Below are positions 1 to 11,250 of a stretch of DNA of 64,000 bases, piece after piece; the stretch's first letter is position 1, and each line of letters begins with the position of its first letter. The notes beneath the pieces were generated by a model. That model ran no database searches and was not told where the DNA came from. It saw nothing but the letters and a program-made list of their open reading frames with translations. The stretch is from assembly GCF_033807715.1 (NCBI RefSeq), contig NC_084587.1, positions 24,714,517 through 24,778,516 on the forward strand, written 5' to 3'. The DNA comes from Cololabis saira (taxonomy: Eukaryota; Chordata; Actinopteri; Beloniformes; Belonidae). The translations under genes were made by a program, and so were the position numbers.

Positions 1-700
1 GAAAGAACCAATCAGATGCCTTCATTTTAAGTCCCGCCCACGCCCCCCTCTGTCCCATGCGCTCACTCATCACGTCGAAAATCTTGCCGGAAAACTTCAC
101 ACACTCGAGTCACGTTTGCTGAAGAATGGCGCAGAAAACGAGAAAACGCAGCCAAAAATACCACCTCCAGTGTTACTTGTAACGGCTCGCCCCGCTAAAA
201 AGGCTAAAAAAAGAAAACCAAAGTGCGATTCTGCGGCGCAGGTTGTCCGCTACTGGGGGTCTGCCACGGACCGACGCGCACCATTCTGCGTTGGTGTAAC
301 GCGGAACCATAAATCAGTGTGTGCTCTGTGTGCTGTTCTGAACAATTCTCTGTTGTGCTCATTTTGCTGGGAAGTCAGGTCCCTCCGCCGAGACACAACC
401 CCCAGTATGGGGGTCCGTGGGGATGGAGGCGTCTCCATCCCGGCGAGGGCGGAGAGCACCGGTGCGGGTGGCGGTGCGCTGCAGTGCTGTGCAGGCTCTG
501 TTGCCACGGCTACACCGTAGGGTACGCCGTAGGGTACGCGGCGACGCGCACCATTCTGCGTTGGTGTAACGCGGAACCATAAATCAGTGTGTGCTCTGTG
601 TGCTGTTCTGAACACTTCTCTGTTGTGCTCATTTTGCTGGGACGTCGGGTCCCTCCGCCGAGACACAACTTTTGCGGTATGCGTTCATTGTTGTGTCTAA
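1..700. repeat. Interspersed repeat with a 128-bp direct duplication
   Basis: Positions 272-399 and 542-669 are near-identical direct copies offset by 270 bp; I saw only a handful of substitutions. The text between them carries a short duplication of its own (GTAGGGTACGC twice near 518-540). A related stretch occurs at about 14,400-14,490, so this is a family and not a local accident. Open frames across it on both strands have no recognisable domain and are read as chance. The family name is not known to me. Confidence 0.7.
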
Positions 701-714
701 AAATGATGCGCAGT

Positions 715-823
715 GCCCACCCAATCAGAAAGGGTACAGATATTCTGTGATATTTTTTTATATTTATAAAAAAATAAAATTATAAAAAAATAAAAGGATC
801 CCCATAACTTTGATTGGGTGGGC
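715..823. repeat. Fold-back AT-rich repeat with 13-bp inverted ends
   Basis: Positions 715-727 (GCCCACCCAATCA) are the exact reverse complement of 811-823, enclosing an 83-bp A/T-rich core with near-palindromic runs of A and T. The segment continues into a GGGTGGGCACAGCCCACCC palindrome near 838-856. It looks like a small non-autonomous inverted-repeat element; no flanking duplication was established. Confidence 0.5.
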
Positions 824-880
824 AGGACGCACGTTTGGGTGGGCACAGCCCACCCCTGCCCCCCCCTAAAACCGGCCTCG

Positions 881-3800
881 CTTACAGGTGAATGAGACAT
901 GGGGTAGTTTTGTTGAAAATGTGCTGTCCAAAATGTCCTGGAAAACTCGACTCCTGCAAATGCGCGTTCCCCAAAGTTTGTGGGGGCGTGGCTATGGACG
1001 GAGCGCTGACGGGAGGGGGAGGAGGGGCGGGGCTTAGAGGAGGTGCTACTTTCAATACATAATAATGTATTTTTCTGACAGTGACATTTGGAGGCACCAC
1101 TATGTGTGGCCCCTAACTTTGGGTAAATATTTTACTGTATGTAGGATGAATTTAATGTCTAGTTGTATTAAAAAATTACTCTGGGTTAGTTTGCAACCAA
1201 GAAACTAACTTTATTAGCAGACTGACATGACAGACAGATTTGGAGCTTTTATGTAAAGACAGTTTTATTTTTGCAGTAGGTATCCAGAGGGGTTTGGCAG
1301 AAATGGCATCAGGAAACAAGTCTCTATGTATGATGGGTGATGAATACACAAAAATCAGAAGGCTGGATGCGATCAGGCAGGAAAGCTGAGAATCTGCCAC
1401 TGGAGAAGCGTGAAGCTGTGGCTTAAGAGCAGAGAAGCACAGGTGATCATTTGTAATCACTGAGAGCAGTGGATGGTGCCTTCAGGGTCAACTAAGGAAA
1501 CCGCAATTTTCGAACATAACAGAAACGTGGTGGTGACTCCAGTAGATGCAGTGAAGAAGAAATGTGTTGTGATTTCTGGTGACTATAGTTTTACATTAAG
1601 AGCATTCATTCCCACACCACATAGTGCACTATTCAGTATCTATTATACAGTTTGTGAAACATACATTTCTCAATGGATACCCTCCAATTTTACCTGACTA
1701 CATGTCCTTGGCCACCCAGTTAAGATACCATTCAATTATGCATTGACCAGCACTAACATACCAAGATGGACAATTTGAAGAGAGGTTGTGTGCACAACCT
1801 CTCTCACAACACACACTGGTGTATTGGCTCTCACACAACCTGTGTGCTTCCTTGTATGCTATATTTAATGATTTTTTCATTTCACACATTGATAACAGAA
1901 GACAGACAAGGTACTTTTCTTGCCATTTTCAGATGCGAGTATTTCAACAGTCATTCAAGAAATCTGACCTCAAAAAGCAAAAAGGTTAGAGTTGCCCACT
2001 GTTGGGATCCTTCATGGTCATCTTGGTTACAATATTTTGTGCTGTTAGAAATATCCCACAGCATAAGCTATATAGTTTACTACGCATCCAATATTTGAAA
2101 TGTTATTCCTGATATTAGTTATGTCTTCATAGTATATGTTAGACGGTCTGTGTGTTGGACAGGCTGCCGGAATGAAGTAGTAATTCTAGGCTGCACTGCC
2201 CTCAGACTCCCTAGGACGACGTGTTGTGCGTATTGATTCAGGACAAGTCAATGCATACTGTATTGAGAGATCATGCTGTCATGATCTCTTTATAGATCTG
2301 GCTGTGACAGTAACATTTGGTTGTGCACAGTCGGAGCAGCATTGCATTCAAGGATCCACCTGTTGGGAAAACGATACCCATATGGAGGCTTCTACAATTT
2401 ACTCAAAAGCATATGTTTAGTGATGAATGTAAACACTAACACAGTATTGGAATTACTGTAAACTGCCCCACACAGTGATTTTGCAATGTTTGTCTGTTTA
2501 TCACTACATTATACCTCTGTTTTCCTGTATTATAACCAAGATAAAAGCATAAACCAACTGGGGTGTGATTTAAATAGAAATATGGATCTCTTGAAATAAT
2601 ATGCCATGTTGACTTTAGATACATGTACAAACATACAGTATGTTAACACCAGAGATGGTTTGTTCATAAGAAAAGAAAAAGTATTTCATTGTAGCGCTGT
2701 AGTAGAGTTGTCATCAGTGTTATTGACCAATCAGCATAAAGCCATGCCACCAGTTGTCCCGCCCTTTCTGAGGCTTTTTCAGCCACTTTGAAGATCTCCC
2801 CCACGGACTCATGTATTATCAGGTTTTTTTTCATGTCTCAGGCACTTTACTGTAATCTCTATGGGTTGTAGGAGGGCTCGCACAAACATGCTATGTTATA
2901 CGTAATGTTAGACCGGCAGAGCAGTGCCGATGTAATTTTTAGAGCCAATATGATTACTGTTCACAGCAACTGAAGTTCCTTTAAGTTGCTGCAGTAATGA
3001 CGAAAAATTGCCAGTGAATCAATTGGACACACAAGACCAAATGTTTACATCAAACTACTTTCTGTAAAGAGTGGGAAATAGTTCAATCATGGGTTTTCAA
3101 GCACCACCCATCGAACATCTGGGTTGAGGCTCACAAGGAACTAAGATGCATTGCAGTTCCTCGACTGGCTGTTAAATGAGAACTAACCGGTGACATAAAA
3201 TATTAAATTAAAACCAATAAAATGCTAAATTAAAAGTACAAAATAAGATCTCACCTTCCCCCAAAGACATCACAGAACAAAGAGGGAAAGTTCAGGCAAA
3301 ACAGAGCTTTTATAGGGGTGTTGCCCCCCCCTCCAAATAGAATGCACAAAAACAAAAACTCAGAAACTAAAGTTCCACCTTTAAGATACATGAATGTGAA
3401 TAATTTGGGGGAATTATAAATCAATCAAAAAAAGCATTGTTACATAAAGTAATACATTTATTTCTAATATGGTTGATCAATAGTTGGCTCAGCCAATGTC
3501 TAGCCATTATTACTTACTGTACTTATTCTTAATGATCATAACGCCAAACTTGCTGAAGCAATCAGAAGTATTCGGTTTCGGCTGAAGGAACTGGCGCCAC
3601 AACGGCCACTAATATTGATTGATATACAGTTGATGTGTTACTGTCAGTATCCTGCGCAACATGGCTATGATGAAAATTAGGCCTCACAACAGCTCTTCAC
3701 AAACAAATGGTTCATGTGACTTAATGGTTTGTCCATTTTTTTTACAGTCTATGGAATTTTCCTGCTGGTATGATTACAAAAACTGAATAAGGATTTCTTA

Positions 3801-4011
3801 TTAACTTTAAATGTTGTTTCATTCCCCAAGGTGCCATCATAAGGACTGAAACTGTGGGATTTTGGTAGTTTCATATACATTTTGTAACAAACTCACACTT
3901 TAACTATTTAATTTAATTAAATTATAACTATTTAATTCACAATCACCTACTGGAAATCGATTTATAATACAACTGTAACCACAATATATGACTATGAAAA
4001 TAGCAACTGCA
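881..4011. other. Unassigned AT-rich intergenic DNA
   Basis: No coding frame here has a recognisable domain. A small hairpin lies at about 1,777-1,802 (AGAGAGGTTGTG paired with CACAACCTCTCT, 2-nt loop). The longest frames (about 94-110 codons) show no motif or repeat relationship and are treated as chance. Confidence 0.4.
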
Positions 4012-4035
4012 CGCACGCACGCTCGCATGCACGTA

Positions 4036-4110
<75 letters not shown>
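4012..4110. repeat. (GCAC)n microsatellite
   Basis: About 100 bp of nearly pure tetranucleotide GCAC/ACGC, slightly interrupted at its left end. It creates Cys-Val-Arg-Ala repeat frames on the minus strand that are not genes. Confidence 0.95.
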
Positions 4111-4111
<1 letters not shown>

Positions 4112-5019
4112 TACAGCAGAAAACTGTGGATCTGTAATATATGCATCTACAGAGATGATCTACCTGGATGTGCCTGTTGCAACTCCAAGGGGTTTCAGAG
4201 ATGCACAAAATGGGGAGTTCCAGCACGAAGGAGAGGAACATTTGATTCTAGCTGTAAAATGATGGTGATAGGTGCTGTAGAGTCATCAGACGACTGCCAA
4301 GCAGCTAACGAATAATTGAGTAAATTTATCACATTAGCCAAGTCAAAAAGACTGCCTTAAAAACTGTCTTAAAAAAAAAAAAGACATCCGCTTCCATCAG
4401 CGAAGGTTACATGACTGAAAAGAGAAATGAAGGACTACTGATCACCTGAACATTTACTCAGTTAAAAGCCTTGGAAAATAAAATCACTCAAGTACAACGC
4501 TACACTGAGACACACCAAGTCTGGCAAGTGGGGTGAATCAAGGATTTTCTAAGTACTTGCTCCTGAAAGGGACATATTTCTCACAAAGGGCCAAGTATTT
4601 GGCCAACAGACTTGTACACAATCCTTTTTTTTGGTAAGGCATATTACACATTTCACCATCACACCTAGCTCAAACACTTAATTCAAAGGACAACGTCTGT
4701 AAAACTCCTTAATAATTTGGCATTTAAAAAAAATAATATGCATAGACAAAATACTCTAACAAATAGAGACCATCTCACCAAGGACTTGGATACCTTGTAG
4801 ATAATTTGTGATCTTTTTTATCAGTATGTCATTAACATATGGAAAAATAACTCATATCTACGTAGATCATAAAAGAAAAAAAGCCCTTTTTATGACAGTG
4901 GCCTTCCAATAACTGTGGATATAACAGTGGTGAAGATTCTTCCTTACATATGTGTGGAGTCTGATCCTGGAGACATTACCCTTGCAAATTTGACCATAGT
5001 TACCCTGGAGGATCAAATC
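4111..5019. other. Unassigned intergenic DNA
   Basis: AT-rich sequence with no recognisable coding frame, RNA gene or repeat boundary. Confidence 0.35.
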
Positions 5020-5350
5020 CAAATCAAATCAAACTTTATTTATAAAGCACCTTTCATGCATAGAATGCAGCACAAAGTGCTTTACATAAAAACAATACAC
5101 AAACATAAAACTTATTAATGCCCTGCCCCCTCCCCCCTCCCCACACACACACAGACAGACACAAGCACACCACAATTCACCCAAGTTACACACACAGACA
5201 CATACGCAGACACACGCATCTTATAAATATGGGTGTAGACATGGCTGAGCACTGAAGGGATCCAGGTGAGGAAACGGTATCAGGGAGCCATCCACGCCAG
5301 GAGGTCCCATAACCCGCAGCTACAAGGGAGGCCTCCACAGAGACAACACA
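5020..5350 (-). repeat. Retroposon-like repeat, copy 1
   Basis: Begins with a TCAAACTTTATTTATAAAGCA-type end and a CACAAAGTGCTTTACAT motif. It then runs through a CA-rich stretch to text containing AGGTGAGGAAAC and GGAGCCATCCAC. The same ordered landmarks recur at 49,705-50,345 on the same strand. The T-rich left end suggests the family's 3' end is on the left, so it reads on the minus strand; that orientation is inferred. Confidence 0.6.
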
Positions 5351-5476
5351 TTCTCACTCCCAGCTCGTCAAAAACCGACGCTTGGTCAGGGCCCTTCGGC
5401 GTCAGTTTCTGACGCACAAGGTCGCCCTCAGCGTCAAGCACCGACGCAGCGGGCTCTCAACAGATTCTAATGTAAC

Positions 5477-5586
5477 CCGGCCGCGTCGTTTCAAGCCGCT
5501 GAGAGCATCAGTCCCATTGGATAACTGAGGACCGGTCGCGTCGTTTCAAGCCGCTGAGAGCATCAGTCCCATTGGATAACTGAGGA
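5477..5586. repeat. Tandem duplication, two 55-bp units
   Basis: Units 5477-5531 and 5532-5586 are nearly identical (shared core GCGTCGTTTCAAGCCGCTGA; I saw one or two substitutions). The flanking 5,360-5,460 contains several imperfect CCGACGC / GCGTCA motifs of the same flavour. Confidence 0.85.
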
Positions 5587-5882
5587 TCGGACACACAGAA
5601 GTATTCTAATTACTGTCCGTTTTGACGTTAACGGCGATTTTCACAATTATATCTGCAACATTTCTTAAGGCAGAAACACCACTGTATCCTTGTTAATTAC
5701 ACAACATTAGTGGGTTAATTTCCTGCACATCAATTTTCATGTTTTTCCCTTCGATTCTGAGAAAGAAAGAGTTGTTTTACCAGTGATGGATAACTGTAGG
5801 CAATACACTACCCATAATCCTCAGCTACCGTTGCTATAGAGACGACGCCAGTCCGCTTTGCTTGACAAAATCGTTTTAACTA

Positions 5883-5940
5883 TTTATATTTATTATTTTT
5901 ATTATTATTATTATTATTATTATTTATTATTATTTATATT
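5883..5940. repeat. (ATT)n microsatellite
   Basis: Imperfect ATT/TTA trinucleotide run. Confidence 0.8.
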
Positions 5941-6099
5941 TATGTATAACTATTTTAACATTTCTAAACACAAAAACACGAAAGTGTCCTTGATAATTCA
6001 ATAATACAATAGGTTCATGTTAAGGACATCCATTTTAATTAGTTCTCCTTCGATTATGACATGTTATTAATGCTCAGTAGGTACAGGAGGTTTGTTATG

Positions 6100-6910
6100 T
6101 ATTGTTATGAGGCCTATTTCGTGTCTATTTTTGAACAATTCACTAACGCTTTGAGCTAGGAGGCTGAAATTCTAGACTTTGTATCAGGAGGTGACTTTCA
6201 TCCACTGTGCGGATTTTCAGATCTGTGTGGCCTTCGGAAGTGTCAAAGGTCACCGCGTCTGTTGCTTTTCGGCCTGCGAAGACCATTTTGTGTTTTTTTT
6301 TGCATAGTTCACTAACGCTATGAGCTAAGAGGCTGAAATTCTAGACTCTGTATCAAGAGGTCACTCTCATCCACTGTGCCGAGGTCCAGACCCATGCGAC
6401 CTTCGGAAGTGCCAAAGGTCACCGTGTGTGGTGCCTTTTTCGGGCCTTTGTGTGTTTTTTGAATAATTCACTAACGCTTTGAGCTGGGAGGCTGATTTAT
6501 GACTATGTTGCAAAGCAGAAGGCCCTTTGTTAGGAGCTTTTGGTCCCGTGGCTGTACGACTTCCACAGAGCTAGTTGGCATTGCAAAGGGTTCACAGAGT
6601 TGAGACTTGGCAAGCCCAATCTAGGCCCCATATGGAAGCCACAGTTCAAGTTTTACTTGGTTTGGTCAAATATTGTGGCAACGGTGTCCGTTCGAATGTT
6701 GGAAAAGGTGACGTTTCAAAGCCCCGCCCATCGAAAAGTACAGGTCTGATCTGCACCAAACTAACGTCTGTCTGATCAGGGGATGCCCCCAAACAACATT
6801 TAAACATTCAGACTCCTAGCTAAAGGCGTTAGTGAACTATGCAAAAAAAGACACAAAATAGGCCCTGTTCTATTAGTCAGGAGGCTCTCAGAGCTAGAGG
6901 TTTCTACACC
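6100..6910. repeat. Repeat array with an inverted terminal unit
   Basis: The motif CACTAACGCT followed by GAGCT(A/G)(G/A)GAGGCTGA recurs at 6141, 6310 and 6469, giving units of about 160-170 bp. Each unit is followed by GGAAGTG(C/T)CAAAGGTCACCG text in the first two copies. At about 6,820-6,870 the head of the unit appears once more in reverse complement (CGTTAGTGAACTATGCAAAA, then CACAAAATAGGCC). The inverted ends suggest a foldback element with internally amplified units. Confidence 0.65.
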
Positions 6911-6955
6911 CTCCTAACCAGCCAGAACGTTTTGGAGGAAACACTGTTGCAGAAG

Positions 6956-7424
6956 TCATAGAAATCTGAATTTTTTCTGTACTGTCCCCTTCCTCCATGC
7001 GATGTCGCAGAGGCGTGTCAACCAAGACAGCCCTACGACATCCAGAGACTTGAGGTACTCAGGGCGAATCTCATCCAACCCCGGTGCCCTGCCACTGAGG
7101 AGCTTATGAAACACCTCAGTGACTTCGGCTTGGGTGATGGACGAGCACGCCCCAGAGTCCCCACTCTCTGCTTCCTCAGTGGAAGGCATGTCAGTCGGGT
7201 TGAGGAGATCCTCGAAATATTCCTTCCACCGTCTGACGATGTCCCCAGTCGAGGTCAACAGCTCCCCACCCACACCATAAACGGTGCCGGCAGAGTACTT
7301 CTTCCCTCTTCTGAGGCGCCGAACGGTCCTCCAGAATTTCCTCGAGGCCGACCGAAAGTCTTCCTCCATGGCCTCCCCGAACTCCTCCCAGACCCTCCCG
7401 CTGCTGCTTCCACATGACTGCTGT
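6956..7424 (-). pseudogene. Degenerate LINE fragment, reverse-transcriptase N-terminal part
   Basis: The minus-strand frame reads WKEYFEDLLNPTDMPS, then an acidic spacer, then ITQAEVTEVFHKLLSGRAPGLDEIRPEYLK and SWLTRLCDIAW (partly listed here by key blocks). This is the linker and the start of RT in a LINE family common in fish. Compared with family members I remember, the frame stops after the first RT block, before the catalytic aspartates, so it is a dead internal fragment. The open frame runs on to about 7,564, but that upstream part is a different repeat. Fragments at 15,121-15,775 and 28,300-29,262 look like the same family; clade (possibly RTE/Rex3) is tentative. Confidence 0.75.
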
Positions 7425-7715
7425 GTGCTGCTGACGTCCCCGACTCCCCCAGTCTGGCCTTCGGCAGGACGGTCCCCCCTTATGAGCCTGGTCCTGCTCA
7501 AGGTTTCTTCCCTCCTAAAGGGGAGTTTTTCCCTTGCCACTGTTTGGCTTAACATTTCTCCCACTATGGGAGTTTTTACCTGCCATTGTTTATGTAATAA
7601 TTGCTCGGGGGTTTATGTTTATGTTTATGTTCATGTTCTGGATCTCTGGAAAGCGTCTAGAGACAACATCTGTTGTATTAGACGCTATATAAATAAAATT
7701 GAATTGAATTGAATA
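7425..7715 (+). repeat. LINE/SINE 3'-end repeat with (GAATT)n tail, copy 1
   Basis: Runs from a CCCCAGTCTGGCCTTCGGCAG block through AAGGTTTCTTCCCTCCTAAA and GGATCTCTGGAAAGCGTCTA to GCTATATAAATAAAATTGAA, then GAATT repeats. The reverse complement occurs at 12,897-13,173 and a decayed copy at about 17,385-17,480. The short repeated tail fits a non-LTR retroposon 3' end. Confidence 0.75.
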
Positions 7716-8020
7716 GAAAGCAAGACATTAGAAACTAAGAGAATAAGACAATAGAACGTAAAAAATAGACCATAAATAACGACTAAAACATTTAAATAAC
7801 ATTGAGATAAAACAATGAGATAATAAAACAGGATAAACTAAAGATTAATATAAAACAGAGTAGTAAGATCTAATAAAAATAGCATAGAAAATTATAAAGA
7901 GTTTAATGAGTCAGTTAAAAGCCTGATTAAAGAGATGTGTCTTGAGCCTCTTTTTAAAAACATCAGATTAAAGGCTATACCGTCCTGCTGCATCAGCAAG
8001 AACACACGTATTTGATCAAA
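7716..8020. other. Unassigned A-rich DNA
   Basis: A-rich text following the GAATT tail (many ATAAAA and TAGAA words); nothing coding seen. Confidence 0.3.
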
Positions 8021-8242
8021 ACAGGCAGCACAGTGAAGATCATGTTGTTGGATTTCTCTGGTGTGTTTAACATGATTTATTGAGTACTGCTATGTGAGAA
8101 ACTCAAGAATACACGAGTGGATCCCTCCACAATTGCCTCCATTATTGACTACCCGACAAACGGATCACAGTTTCTGAGACTGAAGGGCCGTATGTCTGAG
8201 CAGGTGGTCGGCAACACAAGAGCAACAAAGGAAACTGTTGAT
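8021..8242 (+). pseudogene. Decayed LINE reverse-transcriptase fragment (motif A region)
   Basis: Plus-strand frame from 8021 reads VKIMLLDFSGVFNMIY, an in-frame TGA, then LLCEKL, VDPSTIASIIDY, GSQFLRLKGRMSEQVVGNTRA. The (L/F)DFSxxFN block is RT motif A of CR1/Rex1/jockey-type LINEs, and the following text matches the spacing towards the APQG motif, which has decayed here. The premature stop and lack of flanking domains mark a fossil. It is too broken for a standard ORF scan. Confidence 0.65.
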
Positions 8243-8900
8243 ACAGCATGGAGGCTGAGGTTACTTCTTGATTAAGCTTGAGGCCATCAGTGTTTGTAGC
8301 AAGATGTTGCATATCTTCTGTAAAGTTAGGGGAGCATGTAGTTTTATCTGCAGTGCTCAATATGAAAGAAGCTGAACAAGTAATAATGGAGGCTGGATCT
8401 GTGTTAGGTATATAGTACGAGAGATTAGAAACAAGGAATAAAAAGTTTTGATTGTTTTATTGGCACTTTTGAGGTGATATATAATAGAATCCTCTGAGGC
8501 GTTCAGCTTGAAGTGAGAGATGGTGGTTGAGGGGTAATTCTGTCTGGGAGGATGATGCACTGGAGCTCAGAGGTTGAAGTCTTTGGAAACTAAGCTTGAA
8601 CATTAGAACAAAATTGCAATTACATCTTTTCTTCAAACAAATTCAATTTTCAAATTCAAATGCAATTTTCGATTTGATTCATGAAAGTCAAGCTTTAGTT
8701 CAGTTTACACTCTCCATTTATTGTGAAACTGATCTTTACCACATGGTAGGCTTTCAACAATTTTTAGCATATCTATAGTGTAGTTGCAAGAACAAAAGCT
8801 TAAAATGTATGAATTTCTTCCAACCTGTATTTACATTGTCAAAAATAGAAACACAGAACAAATCAAACATGGGACAGTACAATGAAAAGCCATGAATATG
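8243..8900. other. Unassigned intergenic DNA
   Basis: AT-rich; no recognisable coding or repeat signature. Confidence 0.3.
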
Positions 8901-9249
8901 TTAAAGGAGCTTGAGGCCGGATTGTGGCAATATTTATGAAAAAATTCCGTATACATTTTAAGTTTTCTAGTAATAATGTCAGATGAAGCGTTCCAAACCC
9001 AAAAGAATGAGCCCTCTAGTGTATCTCTCCTTTGCCTTGAACAGGCTGTGTGCTGCAAAATGTGCTGCAATTCGGTCCCGAATTTCCCGCGCTGGGCTGC
9101 GGATGTGACGTCACATGACGCTGCATGCACGTTCTCCCCGTTCTCCCGTGCCGGCTTCACTGTTGGCTGCAGTACCCCCAGCGGCCGTCGTGGTGAAGGG
9201 TGGCGCTAGAGAGTCTCATTTCTTAAAAAGGAGCCTCAAGCTCCTTTAA
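8901..9249 (-). mobile_element. 349-bp TTAA-flanked MITE, copy 1
   Basis: Starts TTAAAGGAGCTTGAGGC and ends with its reverse complement GCCTCAAGCTCCTTTAA, so the termini are inverted and the outer TTAA on each side may be the target duplication. The core contains TGACGTCACATGACGCTGCATGC and is GC-rich. A copy of the same length in opposite orientation is at 38,937-39,285, with high identity by eye. There is no coding capacity. TTAA duplications are typical of piggyBac and Kolobok elements, but the termini do not show the usual piggyBac CCYT start. Confidence 0.8.
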
Positions 9250-9559
9250 GCCAAAATAATTAAAAATCGAAATAAATACATAATTCTAGCAAGAAGATAA
9301 GTCTGCCGGTATGGACAAAATGCCGATTTGCAGAACAAACAAAAGTTACAATTTCTTCAATGCCAAGCCTCACATGAAATAGGATAAAGTTCATAACAAA
9401 TTAAATGTCAATACTCCAAGTAACAGAATCCTTATATAATATAAGCTTGTAGACTCAGTGCTGAACTTAAAGCTAGCATGTCAATCTTTGTTGCCATACT
9501 TGGATGGCACTGTATGTATTCTGTTTAACTGAATAAAACTGACCTGCTGACAGGATGTG
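9250..9559. other. Unassigned intergenic DNA
   Basis: AT-rich sequence without recognisable features. Confidence 0.3.
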
Positions 9560-10383
9560 ACAGTGCTGTTGGTTCCCTGGATCCATCTAATGTTCATTTT
9601 ATCAGGAATCTTGGGGTTATTGTGATAATAATTTAAAATTTGATAGACAGGTTGGTGCAGTGGTTCAGTCTAGTTTTTATCATTTGAGGCTAATTAGTAA
9701 AGTCAAGCCCTATCTTTCACACGATGTCCTTGAAAGGGTTATTCATGCTTTTATCTTTTCTAGACCTGACCATTACAACTCCCTTTATAGTTGGATGGGC
9801 CAGTCTCTTCTTCGCTGTCTACAGCTAGTCCAAAATTGCCACTCTTGTCCCCGCTTATTAACAGGGACAAGACAGTGTGAGCAGATTACTCCAATATTGT
9901 GTTCCCTTCACTGGCTGCTGATTTCTTTCAGAATAAAATGTAAAATTGCTTTCTTGGTTTTTAAGTGTTTACATGGTCTCGCACCTCCTTATCTTTCTGA
10001 GCTCTTACACTATCATTGTCCTTGTAGAGCTTTGAGATCTGAAGTTCAAATGCTCCTGGTGGCTCCTAGGACTTGCTCGCTGACTATGGGGGACAGAGCT
10101 TTTTCAGTTGAAGCTCTAAACTCTGGAATGGTCTCCCCTATCTGTGAGGTCTGCTAAAACTCTTAATGATTTTAAATCTTTTAAAAACGTATCTTTTTAC
10201 ACATGCATTTAACTCTGGAAGGTCTAACTATTGTCTTTTGTCTTTACTTTCGATTTTAATTCTTATTGTTTTCTATTTTATTCTATGAATTTGCTTTGTT
10301 GTGTTTTTTTCATCTGTACAGCACTATGGTTGTCTTATGGTGTTTAAAGTGCTTCATAAATAAAGCTTGATTGATTGATTGAT
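9560..10383 (+). pseudogene. LINE-2-like element, truncated 3' end
   Basis: The plus-strand frame 9,660-10,157 reads VKPYLSHDVLERVIHAFIFS, then LLRCLQLVQN, ITPILCSLHWLL, FKCLHGLAPPYLSELLHYH, LLVAPRTCSLTMGDRAFSVEA. This is the C-terminal region after the RT fingers that is characteristic of L2/Maui-type LINEs. Upstream, 9,610-9,660 encodes a decayed LGVIVD block in another frame. The copy ends with AATAAAGC and a TTGATTGATTGATTGATG tail, the tandem 3' tail expected of L2. 5'-truncated and frameshifted, hence dead. Confidence 0.8.
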
Positions 10384-10626
10384 GTAACTACATTCTCCCT
10401 TGCAAAGAACACTCCCTCTGATGAACGTTTGGTTAGAGGGCACAGGAATCTGTGTGCCACTATACTCGGAAGTTTACACTGACTTCGGAAGATTTGGGTC
10501 CTCGACACTTTCAGCCAGCAGTGATGGCCTCTTTCCATTTTAGTTTTGCACGCCACAATAGAAGCAAAAAATAACACAATCAACTATCTTAAGAAAAAGA
10601 GTAGCGCAGGTTCATACATTCTACAT

Positions 10627-10719
10627 ACAGTTCTTTTTTTTTTTCTACCTTGTCTGCACATATATTAATGGTTAATACCCTGCTGGTAAGAACCTAAAGC
10701 ATAATACACAGCCACACAA

Positions 10720-10786
<67 letters not shown>

Positions 10787-11250
10787 TACATACACACACA
10801 AATAGCCACACAGACATGTACATACACACGCACGTATACATAAACATATACACACACCATCACACAGTCATATACATATACGCATAGCTATATACACTGG
10901 CTTGTTCACCTGCATGCTAGCTCTGTAGTTTTTGGGGTTAGTTAGCGGTAGCTTAGCTCAGCCCGTGTTCGGATGTCGAGATTTGGGTCGATCACTGCTC
11001 GTGTTTTGGTCGGCTCCGTGTCGGTTTTGTGTTTCGTTTGTGGTTTTTGTTGCAGATTTCCAGTGCTTGACGTGAGTCTCCATGTGTTCCTGCTTCCTGG
11101 TTTGGCAGTGGATGTCACCCCCCCGACGCGGGCAGGTGCACCCGCCCCCGCGAAAGCGGCCCCCCAGGACCAAAGAAGCGCCCCGCCGCAGAGGCAGCGG
11201 GGGGGACCGGAGGACGGGCCCGGAGAGAGTGGAACCCCCCAACATGGAGA
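10627..11250 (-). mobile_element. 5'-truncated L1-type 3'-region copy with poly(A)
   Basis: Read on the minus strand, 11,250-11,118 matches the G-rich L1 3' region at about 46,018-46,143. Then 11,117-10,909 matches the L1 tail 46,739-46,965, a (GT)n tract follows, and a 65-bp end terminates in a run of A (poly-T at 10,627-10,641 on the plus strand). The same 65-bp end with poly(A) occurs at 61,433-61,497. The tail module lies in the opposite orientation, relative to the G-rich module, from its arrangement at 46-47 kb. Open frames of 110-118 codons here on both strands are by-products of GC-rich text. Confidence 0.7.
10726..10784. repeat. (CA)n microsatellite
   Basis: Pure CA dinucleotide run inside the L1-type copy, flanked by imperfect CA/TA text to about 10,860. 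Confidence 0.95.

Noticed and set aside
3900..4241. Cys-Val-Arg-Ala repeat protein
   Set aside because: A direct by-product of the (GCAC)n microsatellite.
10665..10863. Cys-Val repeat proteins on the minus strand
   Set aside because: Translation of the (CA)n tract.
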